Notes: generated from the letters alone by a model not told the origin. Shown: positions 44,021 through 53,312, counted from the stretch's first letter. The stretch is 64,000 nt of DNA from JAHFUA01 sp963808725 (GCA_963808725.1 CAWEGO010000004.1:1-64000), one strand, 5' to 3'. Numbers and translations are program-made.

Positions 44021-44890
44021 GTGCTGAAAGCGCGGATTGCAGCGGGCTTGTGTGTGTTGCTGGGCGGCACAGCAGCAGCCCAGCAGACGCTGCCTCCCAC
44101 CACTCCGCCGGGGTCTGCCCAGGAGCTGGTGCGGCGGGTGATCGCCAATGAAGACAAAGCCAGCCCCGAGCACCAGCGCTTCCTCTACCGCCTGCGCACG
44201 GAGACGCCCAAGACCGGCGCCATCACCAAAGAGCTGGTCGAAACCAACGAAGGGGTGGTAGGGCGGCTGATTGCCGTCAACGACAAGCCCCCCAGCGCCG
44301 AGGAGCGCCAGAAGGATGACGAGCGTCTGCAGCAACTGGCCAGCGATCCCCAGGCGCGCGTCGCCAAACGAAAACAGCAGAAAGAAGACGAAGAGCGCAC
44401 CACCCGCATGGTGAAAGCGTTGCCCGACGCCTTCCTCTACCAGTATGACGGCTTCGAGCCGGGCAAGAATGGCCAGCAACTGATCCGGCTGAAGTTCAAG
44501 CCTAATCCCAATTATGTTCCCCCCAACCGCGAGCTGCAGGTTTATCAGGGCATGGATGGCGCCATGCTCATCGATACCAGCGACGAACGGCTGGTCAAGA
44601 TTCAGGCTCACCTGTTCAAGGGGGTCAACTTCGGATGGGGGATCCTGGGCCACCTTGATCCCGGCGGGAGGTTCGAGGTCGAGCAGTCGCGCGTGGGCGG
44701 CGACCGCTGGGAGGTCACCGAGATGCGCCTCAAGTTCACCGGCAAAATCCTGCTATTCAAGAGCCTCAACATCGACGAGCATGAGACCGCCTTCGATTAC
44801 CGGCGCGCGCCCGACAATCTGAGCTTCATCCAGGGCATCGAGTTTCTGAAAAAGCAGCCGGAATTTCTGGCGAAAAAACAACAGCAGTAG
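44021..44890 (+). CDS. Secreted protein of unknown function
   Basis: This 289-residue protein starts at GTG 44021 after AAGGGG, giving the signal peptide LKARIAAGLCVLLGGTAAAQ. A helical segment rich in charges (EERQKDDERLQQLASDPQAR) follows near residue 95. The C-terminal 150 residues are beta-rich: QQLIRLKFKPNPNYVPPNRE, GMDGAMLIDTSDERLVKIQA and DRWEVTEMRLKFTGKILLFK. The latter resembles LolA-like half-barrel lipoprotein carriers, but that is a tentative likeness. It is divergent from bactofilin. The 280-base upstream gap shows no clear promoter. I do not recognise the family. Confidence 0.7.
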   Translation: MLKARIAAGLCVLLGGTAAAQQTLPPTTPPGSAQELVRRVIANEDKASPEHQRFLYRLRTETPKTGAITKELVETNEGVVGRLIAVNDKPPSAEERQKDDERLQQLASDPQARVAKRKQQKEDEERTTRMVKALPDAFLYQYDGFEPGKNGQQLIRLKFKPNPNYVPPNRELQVYQGMDGAMLIDTSDERLVKIQAHLFKGVNFGWGILGHLDPGGRFEVEQSRVGGDRWEVTEMRLKFTGKILLFKSLNIDEHETAFDYRRAPDNLSFIQGIEFLKKQPEFLAKKQQQ

Positions 44891-44958
44891 CGCTGGCTGT
44901 GACTGGGTTTCCACTCTTTCACCGGCGCCTCGCCGCTCCCTTTGCCATCATGGGCGAT

Positions 44959-44964
44959 TAGAAT
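44959..44964 (+). promoter_or_regulatory. -10 box seven bases before a GTG start (leaderless candidate)
   Basis: TAGAAT is followed after 7 bases by the GTG at 44972. Transcription would start at or next to the start codon. No Shine-Dalgarno is present. Confidence 0.45.
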
Positions 44965-44971
44965 TGAATGC

Positions 44972-45817
44972 GTGTCCGTCTTCTCGCCTTGTCGGGTGGT
45001 CTCTCTGCAACCCAGCGCGACGGTCACGCTGGCGCGTCTCGGCTTGCTCGACCGCGTGGTCGCCTGCACACGCTACTGCAAGGACGTCTGCCCGGAGCTG
45101 GCCTTCCGCGAGGTCGCAATCGTCGCCGACTCCTGGATGGCGCAGGCCGCCGAGATCGTGGCCGCGCGTCCCGATCTGGTGATCGCCTCGGTGCCCTACC
45201 AGCTCGAAGCGGTCGCGGAGATTCTCAAGTCGGGGGTGCGCTTCCTCGGTCTCGCGCCGCGCTCGCTCGCCGATATCTATGCCGACATTCTGCTTATCGC
45301 CGGCGCGATGGGAGCTTTCGACCGTGGCGAGCACATCATCGGCTCGATGCAGCGCGAGATCGAAAGCGTGCGCGCGCGCCACGCCGCCGGACCGCGTCCG
45401 CGCGTCTTCTGCGAGGAGTGGGGGAAGCCCATCATCCACTCGCAGCGCTGGGTGGCGGAGCTGGTGGAAGCCGCCGGGGGACGCTTCCTGGGCGAGCCCG
45501 GCGCCCAGACTGACGCCGAGTGCGTGCGCCGCGCCGATCCCGAAGTGATGGTCATGGCCTGGTGCGGCGCCGGCGACCGCGTGCCCCTGGAGAAGATCGT
45601 GGGCGAGCGCGGTTGGAGCGAGACCTCCGCCGGCCGCTCGCGGCGCGTGTATTGCATTCGTGATGAGCTGCTGAACACGCCGGCGCCCACGCTCCTCGAC
45701 GGCTTGCGCGCGCTCCAGGCCGCGATCCATCCGGGATCTTTTCCCGCAACTCCCCGCCGGCCTGCGGCGCATGTCGAGGTAGGCCCCGTCCCTGGCTTAT
45801 GCTACGCTGGCATCAAC
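44972..45817 (+). CDS. BtuF-like cobalamin/metal-chelate binding protein domain, no own stop codon
   Basis: About 280 residues in the periplasmic-binding-protein fold of BtuF/FecB. The N-terminus is CRVVSLQPSATVTLARLGLL, followed by ARPDLVIASVPYQLEAVAEI. RVFCEEWGKPIIHSQRWVAE, then EVMVMAWCGAGDRVPLEKIV and RRVYCIRDELLNTPAPTLLD are typical of cobalamin-binding proteins of this group, which often lack a signal peptide. GTG 44972 is preferred because it sits 7 bases after a -10 box. The frame continues without a stop into the LptF/LptG permease at 45818. Either a stop was lost to an indel near 45770-45810, or this is a true fusion. No BtuC/BtuD genes are adjacent. Confidence 0.7.
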
Positions 45818-48137
45818 GTGCGGATCCTCACCCGCTACATCCTGCGCGAAGTGCTATGGTACGCCCTGATCGGCACCGGGCTGTCCACCTTCGTGCTGTT
45901 CATGCGGGATGTGGGACACATCCTGGAGCTGGTAGTGCGCAACAGCGCGCCCCTGCCCAGCGTGGCCGAAATCTTCCTGTTCACGGTGCCGCAGGCACTG
46001 ACCTTCACCGTGCCCATGGGGGTGCTGGTGGGCATCCTGATCGGGCTCAGCCGGCTGGCCGCCGACAGCGAAGTCACCGCCATGCGCGCCAGCGGACTGG
46101 GCGCCGGCCTGTTCCTGAAGGTGATCTCCATCTTCGCGGTTATCGCCTGGCTGCTGGCGGTGGGGAATCAGCTCTACCTGGCGCCGCGCGCCTCCGACTC
46201 GCTGGCCCGTCTGCAGGAGCGCCTGAGGAGCTCGCAGACCTCGTTCGAAGTGCAGCCCCGCGTTTTCTACGAACACTTCAAGAACCTGGTCGTCTATGTG
46301 CAGGACGTGAGCGCTACGCCCAACGGGGCGCTGTGGAAGGGCGTCTTCCTGGCCGACATCAGCACTCCGGGCGCGCCCAAGATCACCCTGGCGCAGCGCG
46401 GCCTGCTCACTAGCCAGTCGGACACCGAGCTGCGCCTGCACATGATCAACGGCGCCGAGCACGACGTGGACCCCAAGCTGCCGCAGCAATACCAGATCAC
46501 CACCTTCGAGCAAAGCGATATCGCCATCCCCATGCCGGAGCCCGAAGTGCCAGCCAGCAACCTGCCCAGCGGGGCGCGGCAGTGGCTGCGGGTGGCCGAG
46601 ATCCCCACTCCGGCGCTGTGGCGGCTGGCGCACGCCGATGACCCCACCGCGCCCTGGTTCGACATCGAACTGCACCGCCGCTTTGCCTGGCCCGCCGCCT
46701 GCCTGGTGCTGGCCCTGGTGGGCATCCCGCTCGGCCTCTCGGCCAAGAAGAGCGGCAAGTCCACGGGATTCGTGCTGACCATCCTGCTGGTCTGCTCTAC
46801 TACTTCGCCTCGCTGACCGGCATGGCGCTGGCGCGGCAGGGGCGGATCCCGCCGGCGGCCGGGGTGTGGCCGGCCAATGTGATGTTCTTCCTCGCCGGCG
46901 CCTGGCTGCTGTGGCGGGTCGACCGCATGCCGATGGAAATCGCCTCGCTGCGGGGGTTCTGGCACGCGATCAAAGCACACACCCAGCGCTTGCGCGGCGC
47001 CTTCGAGCGCGCGCTCTCGCGCCGGCGGTTCCGCAACACCCGCTTCCCGCAAATCCTCGACGACTATGTGCTGCGGGAATTCTTCCTCTATCTGGGCCTG
47101 GTGTGTCGCGATCTTCCTCGTGCTCAGCCTGGTCTTCACCTTCTTCGAACTGCTCGGCGACATCGTGCGCAACCAGGTTCCGATCGTGATGTGGCCGAGT
47201 ACCTGGTCAACGGTGCCCGGCACGTGTATTTACTCATGACCCGCTGAGCGTGCTGCTGGCCGTGCTGATCACCTTCGGCCTGCTGCAGAAGACCAACGAG
47301 ATCACCGCCATGAAGGCCACCGGAATCAGCATCTATCGCGTGCATCTTGCCGGTGCTGCTGCTGGCCGCTGCTCCTCGTCCGGCCTGTTTTTCTTCGACC
47401 AGTACTATCTGCCGCAGGCCAACAAGCGCCAGGAGACGCTGCGCAACCAGATCAAGGGCAAGCCCGCCGCAGACCTATCTGCGCCCCGACCGCAAGTGGA
47501 TCTTCGGCGAGCACTCCACCATCTACTACTACGAGTTCTTCGATCCCGACCAGAACAGTTTCGCCAGCATCTCCGCCTTCGAGTTCGATCCCGCACACCT
47601 TCGAGTTCACCCGCCGCGTCTACGCCACGCGCGCGCACTGGTCCGAGAACTGCAGCAAGTGGGTCTTCGAGCAGGGCTGGGAGCGCAGCTTCCAGGCACC
47701 GCCATCCGCGAGTATCCGCACCTTCGACGTGGCCACCTTCCCGAACTGACCGAGCCGCCCGGCTACTTCAAGAAGGAAGTGAAGCAGTCGTCGGAGATGA
47801 ACTACGACGAGCTGCGCCGCTACATCGCCGACCTGCAGCAGAGCGGCTTCGACGTGGTGCGGCTGCGGGTGCAGTTGCAGAAGAAGTTCGCCTACCCGCT
47901 GATCACTTTTGTCATGGCGGTGCTGGCCGTTCCCGTTCGCGCTGGCCAGCCGGACGCCGCGGCGCGCTGGCCGGCGTGGCCACCGCCATCGGCATCGCCA
48001 TGGTGTACTGGGTGACCGCGGGATTGTTCGAGGCCATGGGCAACGCCAGCCAATTGCCCGCCGCGCTGGCCGCCTGGGCGCCCGACGTGATCTTCGCCTT
48101 CGCCGGCGGGTATATGATGCTGAAGGTGCCCACGTAG
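45818..48137 (+). CDS. Fused LptF/LptG lipopolysaccharide-export permease (several frameshifts)
   Basis: About 772 residues carrying two YjgP/YjgQ permease units. Unit one starts at GTG 45818: RILTRYILREVLWYALIGTG, GVLVGILIGLSRLAADSEVT, then a periplasmic beta-jellyroll, and ends RRFAWPAACLVLALVGIPLG. Unit two starts RFPQILDDYVLREFFLYLG and has LLQKTNEITAMKATGISIYR and NYDELRRYIADLQQSGFDVV. Tandem LptFG proteins occur in Acidobacteriota. LptFG powers LPS transport from the inner membrane with LptB. Frameshifts are inferred near 46795 (lost C), 47105, 47193, 47225-47245, 47350, 47465, 47595 and 47940, giving fragments in all frames while the protein sequence stays conserved. Sequencing error is likely. 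Confidence 0.8.
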
Positions 48138-48142
48138 TACGA

Positions 48143-48212
48143 AGTACCAAGTGCCAAGTACCAAGTTAAAAACCCCGTTTCCGCTGGATACTTGGTACTC
48201 GGTACTGGTACA
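48143..48212. repeat. Inverted repeat of AGTACCAAGT units
   Basis: Left arm AGTACCAAGTGCCAAGTACC (from 48143) is repeated inversely in ATACTTGGTACTCGGTACTG (from 48188). The loop contains AAAAACCCCGTTTCC. It lies between the permease and exporter genes. The hairpin could end transcription, or it may be a mobile REP-like element. Confidence 0.6.
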
Positions 48213-48253
48213 TCTCCTGCGTCCGGCGCTGCTACAATCTCATCCAAATCACA

Positions 48254-50064
48254 ATGACCTCGGCCACCGTGTCCCCCCAACTCCTGGCGCCTCCCAAGAA
48301 GCAGAGCGTCCGCAGGAACCTGCGTCCTCTACTGCCCTATCTTGCGAAGTATCGCAGTGGACTTGCCTTCGGGACCGTCTGCGGTGCTGCTGCAACAACG
48401 GCATCTGGATTCTCTTCCCGCTGGTCATCGGGCGCGCCATCGACGACCTGAACGCAGGGCGTCACCTCGCATAAGCTGCTGACTATGCGGCTGCTGCTGG
48501 TGGCGGATTGCCGCTGGTCAAAGGCATCTTCCAGTTCCTGACCCGCTGGATCGTGATCGGCATCTCGCGCGACATCGAGTTCGACCTGCGCAACGATCTC
48601 TTCCGCCATCTCGAAGCCTCTCGTACTCGGCTATTACCAGCGCACCCGCACCGGCGACATCATGGCCCGCGCCACCAACGACCTGAACGCCGTGCGCATG
48701 CTGCTGGGCCCGGCCATCATGTACTCCGCCAACACCGTGGTGTTACCGCCGGCGCGCTCTATCTTCATGTTCCGCATCAGCCCCAAGCCTTACCGCCTGG
48801 GCCTTCCTGCCGCTGCCCGATCGTCAGCATCATCGTGCAGTACTTCGGCAGCCGGATCCACGAGCGCTTTGAGCGCATCCAGGCCATGTTCTCCGACATC
48901 TCCGCCCGCGCGCAGGAGAACTTTTCCGGCGCCCGCGTGGTCCGCGCCTTCGCCCAGGAAGAGGCCGAGATCGCGGCCTTCGAGACCGCCAACCGCGAAT
49001 ACATCAGCCGCAGCCTGAAGCTGGTCCGGCTGATGGGCATGCTGTGGCCGACGCTGGAGACCCTGCTCGGCCTGGCCGTCGTGCTGGTGCTCTGGCTGGG
49101 CGGACGGGAGGTGCTTTCTGGCCAAATCGCATATCGGTCGGAGTTCGTTGCCTTCAACACCTACATGGTGCAGCTCACCTGGCCGATGATCGCCCTCGGC
49201 TGGGTGCATCAACATGTTCCAGCGCGGCACCGCCTCCATGGGTACGGATCAACGAGATCTTTGCGGAGCGGCCGGAGATCGCCGATCGCATCCCGCCGGA
49301 TCGTCCCCCCGAGGCGATTCGCGGCGAGATCGAGTTCCGTAATCTCAGCTTCGCCTACAACGGTGTGCCGGTGCTCGACGACGTTAGCCTGAAGATTCCC
49401 GCCGGCACGAGCCTCGCCATGGTGGGACCGACCGGGTCGGGGAAGTCGACGCTGGTGAGCCTGATTCCGCGCATCTACGACGCGCCCGCCGGCAGCGTGC
49501 TCATCGACGGCCGGCCCATTACCGACTATCCACTGGCCACGCTGCGCCATGCACATCGGCTTTGTGCCGCAGGAGACCTTCCTGTTCAGCGATACCGTAC
49601 GCGAGAACATCGCGCTGGGCGTCGAGAGCGTCACCGACGACGGCGTGCACCGCGCCGCCGAAGCCGCCAACATCGCCGACGACATTGCCGACTTCCCGGA
49701 AAAGTACCAGACCATGGTCGGCGAGCGCGGCATCACGCTCTCGGGTGGGCAGAAGCAGCGCACGGCTATCGCCCGCGCCCTCATCCGCGACCCGCGCATC
49801 CTGGTGCTCGACGACGCGCTCTCCAGCGTCGATACCTACACCGAGGAGAAGATCCTCAACCACCTGCGCGAGGTAATGCAGGGGCGCACCACCATTTTCA
49901 TCTCCCACCGCGTCTCCACGGTGCGCAACGCCGACCGCATCGCCGTGCTGCACGGCGGGCAGATCGTGGAGCTGGGCACCCACGACGAGCTTATCGCCCG
50001 CAACGGCTACTATACGGACCTGTACAACAAGCAACTCTTGGAAGAGGAGCTGGAGACGGTTTAA
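48254..50064 (+). CDS. MsbA-like ABC exporter (fused permease-ATPase, several frameshifts)
   Basis: About 600 residues. The permease half shows TRWIVIGISRDIEFDLRNDL, GDIMARATNDLNAVRMLLGP, SDISARAQENFSGARVVRAF and AQEEAEIAAFETANREY, all typical of type I exporters. The ATPase has Walker A MVGPTGSGKSTLVSLIPRIY, Q-loop GFVPQETFLFSDTVREN, signature ITLSGGQKQRTAIARALI, Walker B ILVLDDALSSVD and switch His IFISHRVSTVR. The C-terminal 170 residues are in one frame. Earlier parts change frame near 48380, 48475, 48510, 48620, 48750-48810, 49210-49245 and 49550. It probably flips lipid A or another lipid. TACAAT at 48232-48237 lies 16 bases before the ATG. Confidence 0.82.
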
Positions 50065-50065
50065 G

Positions 50066-50152
50066 GATCGGGTCATCGGGTGATCGGGACATCGGGTGAT
50101 CGAAACACCAGATTTCGATGACCCGATGACCCGATGTCCCGATCACCCGATA
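50066..50152. repeat. Hairpin of alternating ATCGGGTGATCGGGACATCGGG units
   Basis: The left arm (about 50066-50106) consists of ATCGGGTCATCGGGTGATCG, then GGACATCGGGTGATCGAAA. The right arm (about 50113-50152) is close to its reverse complement, TTTCGATGACCCGATGACCC onward. Arms are about 40 bases. It lies directly after the exporter stop and before a methyltransferase start, so it may act as a terminator. Similar ATCGGGTGATC repeats are common between acidobacterial genes. Confidence 0.75.
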
Positions 50153-50157
50153 GCTTC

Positions 50158-50838
50158 ATGAGGCGCTTTGTCATCCCCGAGCTTTTGGACTCTGATTCCG
50201 GCACGGCGGCCGAGATCGCCGCCGCGCTCGCCGATCTGCGCATGGTCAACCGCTGGTTCGGCGGGGCCGCGACCATGTGCTGCCTGGTGCGCGAGGTCGC
50301 GCGGCGCACGGGGAAAAGGGAACTGTCGCTGCTCGACGTGGGGGGCGCTTCCGGCGACATTCCGGTGCGGGTCGCCCACCAGCTCGCGCGCGAGGGCCTG
50401 CGCGTCAATTTTGTGGTCCTCGACCGTTCGGCGGGCCACCTGAACGGGACGCGGCGGGCGGTCGCCGGAGACGCGCTGACCCTGCCCTTCGGCGAAGGCA
50501 GTTTCGACCTGGTGGGCTCGTCGCTCCTGGCGCATCATCTCGAACCCGGCGAGCTCGTACGGTTCATCAACGAGTCGCTGCGAGTGGCGCGGGTGGCGGC
50601 GCTGGTCAACGATCTGCGGCGCAGTCCGGCTCACCTGGCGCTCATCTATGCCGGCTTTCCCTTATATCGCAGCCGGGTGGCGCGGCACGACGCCCCCGCC
50701 TCGGTGCGCCGCGCCTACACTCCGGGCGAGCTGCGCGAGTTGCTGCAGGCCACGCGCGCCGCGGCCGTCGAGGTCGGCAGCCATTATTTGTGCCGCATGG
50801 GGGCAATCGCGTGGAGACAGCCGCCGCGTTCGACCTAG
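50158..50838 (+). CDS. Class I SAM-dependent methyltransferase
   Basis: This 226-residue protein starts at ATG 50158, six bases after the hairpin. Motif I is SLLDVGGASGDIPVRVAHQL, motif II VVLDRSAGHL, and FGEGSFDLVGSSLLAHHLEP matches the UbiE/COQ5-like group. The C-terminal region is VRRAYTPGELRELLQATRAA. It overlaps a FAD-dependent reductase by 28 bases, a pairing that often modifies isoprenoid or polyketide lipids. No polyketide synthase is present here. The substrate is unknown. The start has no Shine-Dalgarno because the repeat occupies the upstream sequence. Confidence 0.78.
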   Translation: MRRFVIPELLDSDSGTAAEIAAALADLRMVNRWFGGAATMCCLVREVARRTGKRELSLLDVGGASGDIPVRVAHQLAREGLRVNFVVLDRSAGHLNGTRRAVAGDALTLPFGEGSFDLVGSSLLAHHLEPGELVRFINESLRVARVAALVNDLRRSPAHLALIYAGFPLYRSRVARHDAPASVRRAYTPGELRELLQATRAAAVEVGSHYLCRMGAIAWRQPPRST

Positions 50839-51914
50839 CCATCATCGGCGGCGGGCCGGCGGGGACGGCCGCGGCCATCAACGCGGCGCGGGCGGGCGCG
50901 CGCGTGTTGCTGCTCGAGCGCGGACGCTATCCCCGCCACAAGGTTTGCGGCGAGTTCATCTCGCCGGAAGGCGTAGCGCTGCTCGCCGGGCTCGGTCTCG
51001 ACGATCTCGTCCAGCGCGCGCCCCGCATCGCCCATGCCCGCATCTTTGCCGGAGCCTCGGTGGCGGAAGCCGCGCTCTCTCCGCCGGCGGCGGCCATCTC
51101 GCGCTACGAACTGGACCAGGCGCTATGGCGCCGGGCGGAGGAATGTGGCGCCGATTGCCGCGAACAGCTCGAAGCGCGCGCCATCACCGGCACAGGACCT
51201 TTCACCGTGGCAACCTCGGCGGGCGACTTCACCGCGCGCACGGCGATCAACGCCAGCGGACGCTGGTCAAACCTGCGGCGCAGCCAGCTCGCGCAACCGC
51301 GGCGGGAAAAATGGGTAGGCTGGAAGGCCCACTTCAGGGAACCAGATTCGCCGCCGTCAGTGGACCTCTATTTCTTCGCGGGAGGCTACTGCGGAGTGCA
51401 GCCGCTCGGAGACGGACACGTGAATGCGTGCGCCATGGTGCAAGCCGCGGCCGCGAATTCTATGGAGCAAGTGCTGGCGCTCCATCCTAGGCTGGCCGAG
51501 CGTAGCCGCGCATGGGAGCAAGTGTCGGAAACTGTGGCCACGTCGCCACTGGCGTTCGCGCCGCCCCAGGCGGAAGAGGGCGGCGTGTTGTTCGCGGGCG
51601 ATGCTGCCGGGTTCATCGATCCCTTTGTGGGCGACGGGATCTCGCTGGCGCTGCGCAGCGGCGCGATGGCGGCTGAGGCGCTGCTCGAAGTGTGGGAAGG
51701 GAAGAGGTCGGTGGCGGAGGCGGCGGCGATTTATCGCGGCCAGTATGAGCGCGAGTTGCGTCCGTTGTTCCGCAACGCGGGATGGTTGCGGCGGCTCGCG
51801 TCGGCGCCGCGCCCGTTGCGCCGGCCGGTGATGGCAATGTTGCGTTCGCCGCGGGTGACGCGGTTTCTGGTGGGCAGGACGCGAGGAGGAGCGGAATGCA
51901 GCAGGAGATCGTGA
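50811..51914 (+). CDS. FAD-dependent oxidoreductase, geranylgeranyl-reductase-like
   Basis: This 367-residue protein starts at GTG 50811, 28 bases inside the previous gene. FAD binding is by LAIIGGGPAGTAAAINAARA near residue 9 and LLERGRYPRHKVCGEFISPE near residue 34. The second FAD motif is GVLFAGDAAGFIDPFVGDGI near residue 260. The CGEF motif and the DPFVGDGI motif fit the geranylgeranyl reductase / PHBH-like group that saturates isoprenoid chains or oxidises lipophilic substrates. It is translationally coupled to the methyltransferase upstream and overlaps the acetyltransferase downstream by 19 bases. Confidence 0.82.
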   Translation: METAAAFDLAIIGGGPAGTAAAINAARAGARVLLLERGRYPRHKVCGEFISPEGVALLAGLGLDDLVQRAPRIAHARIFAGASVAEAALSPPAAAISRYELDQALWRRAEECGADCREQLEARAITGTGPFTVATSAGDFTARTAINASGRWSNLRRSQLAQPRREKWVGWKAHFREPDSPPSVDLYFFAGGYCGVQPLGDGHVNACAMVQAAAANSMEQVLALHPRLAERSRAWEQVSETVATSPLAFAPPQAEEGGVLFAGDAAGFIDPFVGDGISLALRSGAMAAEALLEVWEGKRSVAEAAAIYRGQYERELRPLFRNAGWLRRLASAPRPLRRPVMAMLRSPRVTRFLVGRTRGGAECSRRS

Positions 51915-52399
51915 TCCGGGAGGCGCAGCCAGAGGACGTTGCCGAGATCGTGCGCCACCGGCGGCGGATGTACGAGGACATGGGCGAGCGCGACGCGGCC
52001 GCGTTGGACGCGATGCAGGCGAGCTCGGCGGCGTTCCTGGAGAAGGCCATCCCCGCGGGCCTGTTCCGCGGCTGGCTGGCCCAGACGCGCGCCGGACGCG
52101 TGATCGCGGGCGGCGGCATGATGATCGTCCCGTGGCTGAGCCGTCCCGCCGACCCCGAGCCGCGGCGGGCGTGGATCCTCAACGTCTACACCTACCCGGA
52201 ATACCGGCGGCAGGGGATCGCGCGCCGCCTGATGCAGACGATGATCGGGTGGTGCCGGCAAGCGGGGTTCCAGGCGGTGTCGTTGCACACGAGCGACGAC
52301 GGCCGTCCCCTCCATGAGTCCCTGGGCTTCAAGCCGACGGAGGAGATGAAGCTGGTGCTGAGGAGCAGTCAGCAGTCAGCAATCAGCCGTCAAAGCTGA
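51896..52399 (+). CDS. GNAT family N-acetyltransferase
   Basis: This 167-residue protein starts at ATG 51896 with a strong GAGGAGGAG site. The GNAT core is IREAQPEDVAEIVRHRRRMY, AWILNVYTYPEYRRQGIARR (acetyl-CoA loop), LMQTMIGWCRQAGFQAVSLH and HESLGFKPTEEMKL. The last ten residues (SSQQSAISRQS) are encoded by an intergenic CAGTCAGCAGTCAGCAATCA repeat at about 52363-52398, which also supplies the stop. The natural C-terminus may have been replaced. The acceptor is unknown. It overlaps the reductase, so it belongs to the same operon. Confidence 0.82.
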   Translation: MQQEIVIREAQPEDVAEIVRHRRRMYEDMGERDAAALDAMQASSAAFLEKAIPAGLFRGWLAQTRAGRVIAGGGMMIVPWLSRPADPEPRRAWILNVYTYPEYRRQGIARRLMQTMIGWCRQAGFQAVSLHTSDDGRPLHESLGFKPTEEMKLVLRSSQQSAISRQS

Positions 52400-52479
52400 C
52401 ATTGGCGGGAATCTACTTTGCACGCCCAACATCGGGAGACACCAGGTCGGGCCACGCGTTACAAACCGCCGCCATCATC

Positions 52480-52485
52480 TACAAT
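52480..52485 (+). promoter_or_regulatory. -10 box six bases before nuoB ATG (leaderless candidate)
   Basis: TACAAT is followed by AGGCTT and the ATG at 52492. Transcription would begin at about the ATG itself. TTACAA at 52459-52464 is a possible -35 with a short 15-base spacer. Confidence 0.55.
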
Positions 52486-52491
52486 AGGCTT

Positions 52492-53082
52492 ATGGCACGC
52501 CAGACGGATCCCATCCCCAGCGCTAGCGGGGAAGAGCGCTTCGATAACCTGGTTGGCTCCGAGCATGACCCGCGCCGGGTGCGGGCGGTAACCTTCGGCT
52601 ACGATCAGCCCGAGGGCGTGCTGTTCACCCAGCTCGACAAGGTGGTGAACTGGGTGCGTAAGAGCTCGATCTGGCCCATGAGCTTCGGCCTGGCCTGCTG
52701 CGCCATCGAGATGATGTCCATGGGGGCGTCGCGCTTCGATATCGCGCGCTTCGGGTCGGAGGTCTTCCGCCCGTCGCCGCGGCAGTCCGACCTGATGATT
52801 GTCGCCGGGCGGGTCTCGCAGAAAATGGCGCCGGTGATCAAACAACTCTACGAGCAGATGCCGGAACCCAAGTGGGTCATCTCCATGGGCGCCTGCGCCA
52901 CCTCCGGCGGTGTGTACAACAACTACGCGCTGGTGCAAGGGGTCAACCAGGTGATCCCAGTGGATGTGTACGTGCCCGGCTGCCCGCCGCGCCCGGAGCA
53001 GTTGATCTACGCCATCATGCTGCTGCAGGACAAGATCATGAAGGAGCGCGGCAGCTTGAAGCGGGCGCTGAATCTGGAGTAG
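52492..53082 (+). CDS. nuoB: NADH-quinone oxidoreductase subunit B
   Basis: This 196-residue subunit of complex I carries the N2 4Fe-4S cluster, the last before quinone. Cys ligands are visible in SFGLACCAIEMMSMG, SMGACATSGG and VPGCPPRPEQLIYAIMLLQ. RFDIARFGSEVFRPSPRQSD and LMIVAGRVSQKMAPVIKQLY are strongly conserved. ATG 52492 is chosen over an in-frame start at 52402 because it follows the TACAAT box and has the normal N-terminus. nuoA, nuoC and nuoD are not adjacent, so the gene is isolated. It may be a second copy or the genome may have split nuo operons. Confidence 0.92.
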   Translation: MARQTDPIPSASGEERFDNLVGSEHDPRRVRAVTFGYDQPEGVLFTQLDKVVNWVRKSSIWPMSFGLACCAIEMMSMGASRFDIARFGSEVFRPSPRQSDLMIVAGRVSQKMAPVIKQLYEQMPEPKWVISMGACATSGGVYNNYALVQGVNQVIPVDVYVPGCPPRPEQLIYAIMLLQDKIMKERGSLKRALNLE

Positions 53083-53125
53083 CAGCAATCAGCCTGTACC
53101 CCTCTAAACCCTTATTTGAAAAATT

Positions 53126-53301
53126 GTCATCCTGAGCGACCGAGGGCTCCCGGCCGCTTTCTTCAGGCCGGGAGACGGTCGCGAAGGATCTTGGTCTTTT
53201 GCGTTGAAGGTGCGGAGCAGAGGGCGCGCAAAACCAAGATCCTTCGCTCGGGTCTCCCGCGCCGGAGCAAGCGCGCGGGACCCTCCCTCGCTCAGGATGA
53301 C
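53126..53301. repeat. Long inverted repeat of GTCATCCTGAGCGA type
   Basis: GTCATCCTGAGCGACCGAGG at 53126 is matched by CGCTCAGGATGAC ending at 53301. Inner arms pair AGGATCTTGGTCTTTTGCG with AAAACCAAGATCCTTCGCTC. The whole 176-base unit could fold into one long hairpin. Such elements are frequent in Acidobacteriota and several other phyla. It separates two convergent genes, so it may stop both transcripts. Confidence 0.8.
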
Positions 53302-53312
53302 ATTTCGCAAAA

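Noticed and set aside
44890..44972. A cobalamin riboswitch before the BtuF-like gene
   Set aside because: Only about 80 bases are available and a -10 box lies 7 bases from the start. No B12-box-like sequence was seen.
50066..50152. Possible CRISPR array because of regular ATCGGG repeats
   Set aside because: There are no unique spacers. The sequence is a single long hairpin of alternating units, and no cas gene is nearby.
50158..52399. A polyketide or aryl-polyene biosynthetic cluster
   Set aside because: Methyltransferase and FAD-reductase often accompany such clusters, but no ketosynthase, chalcone synthase or carrier protein is present.
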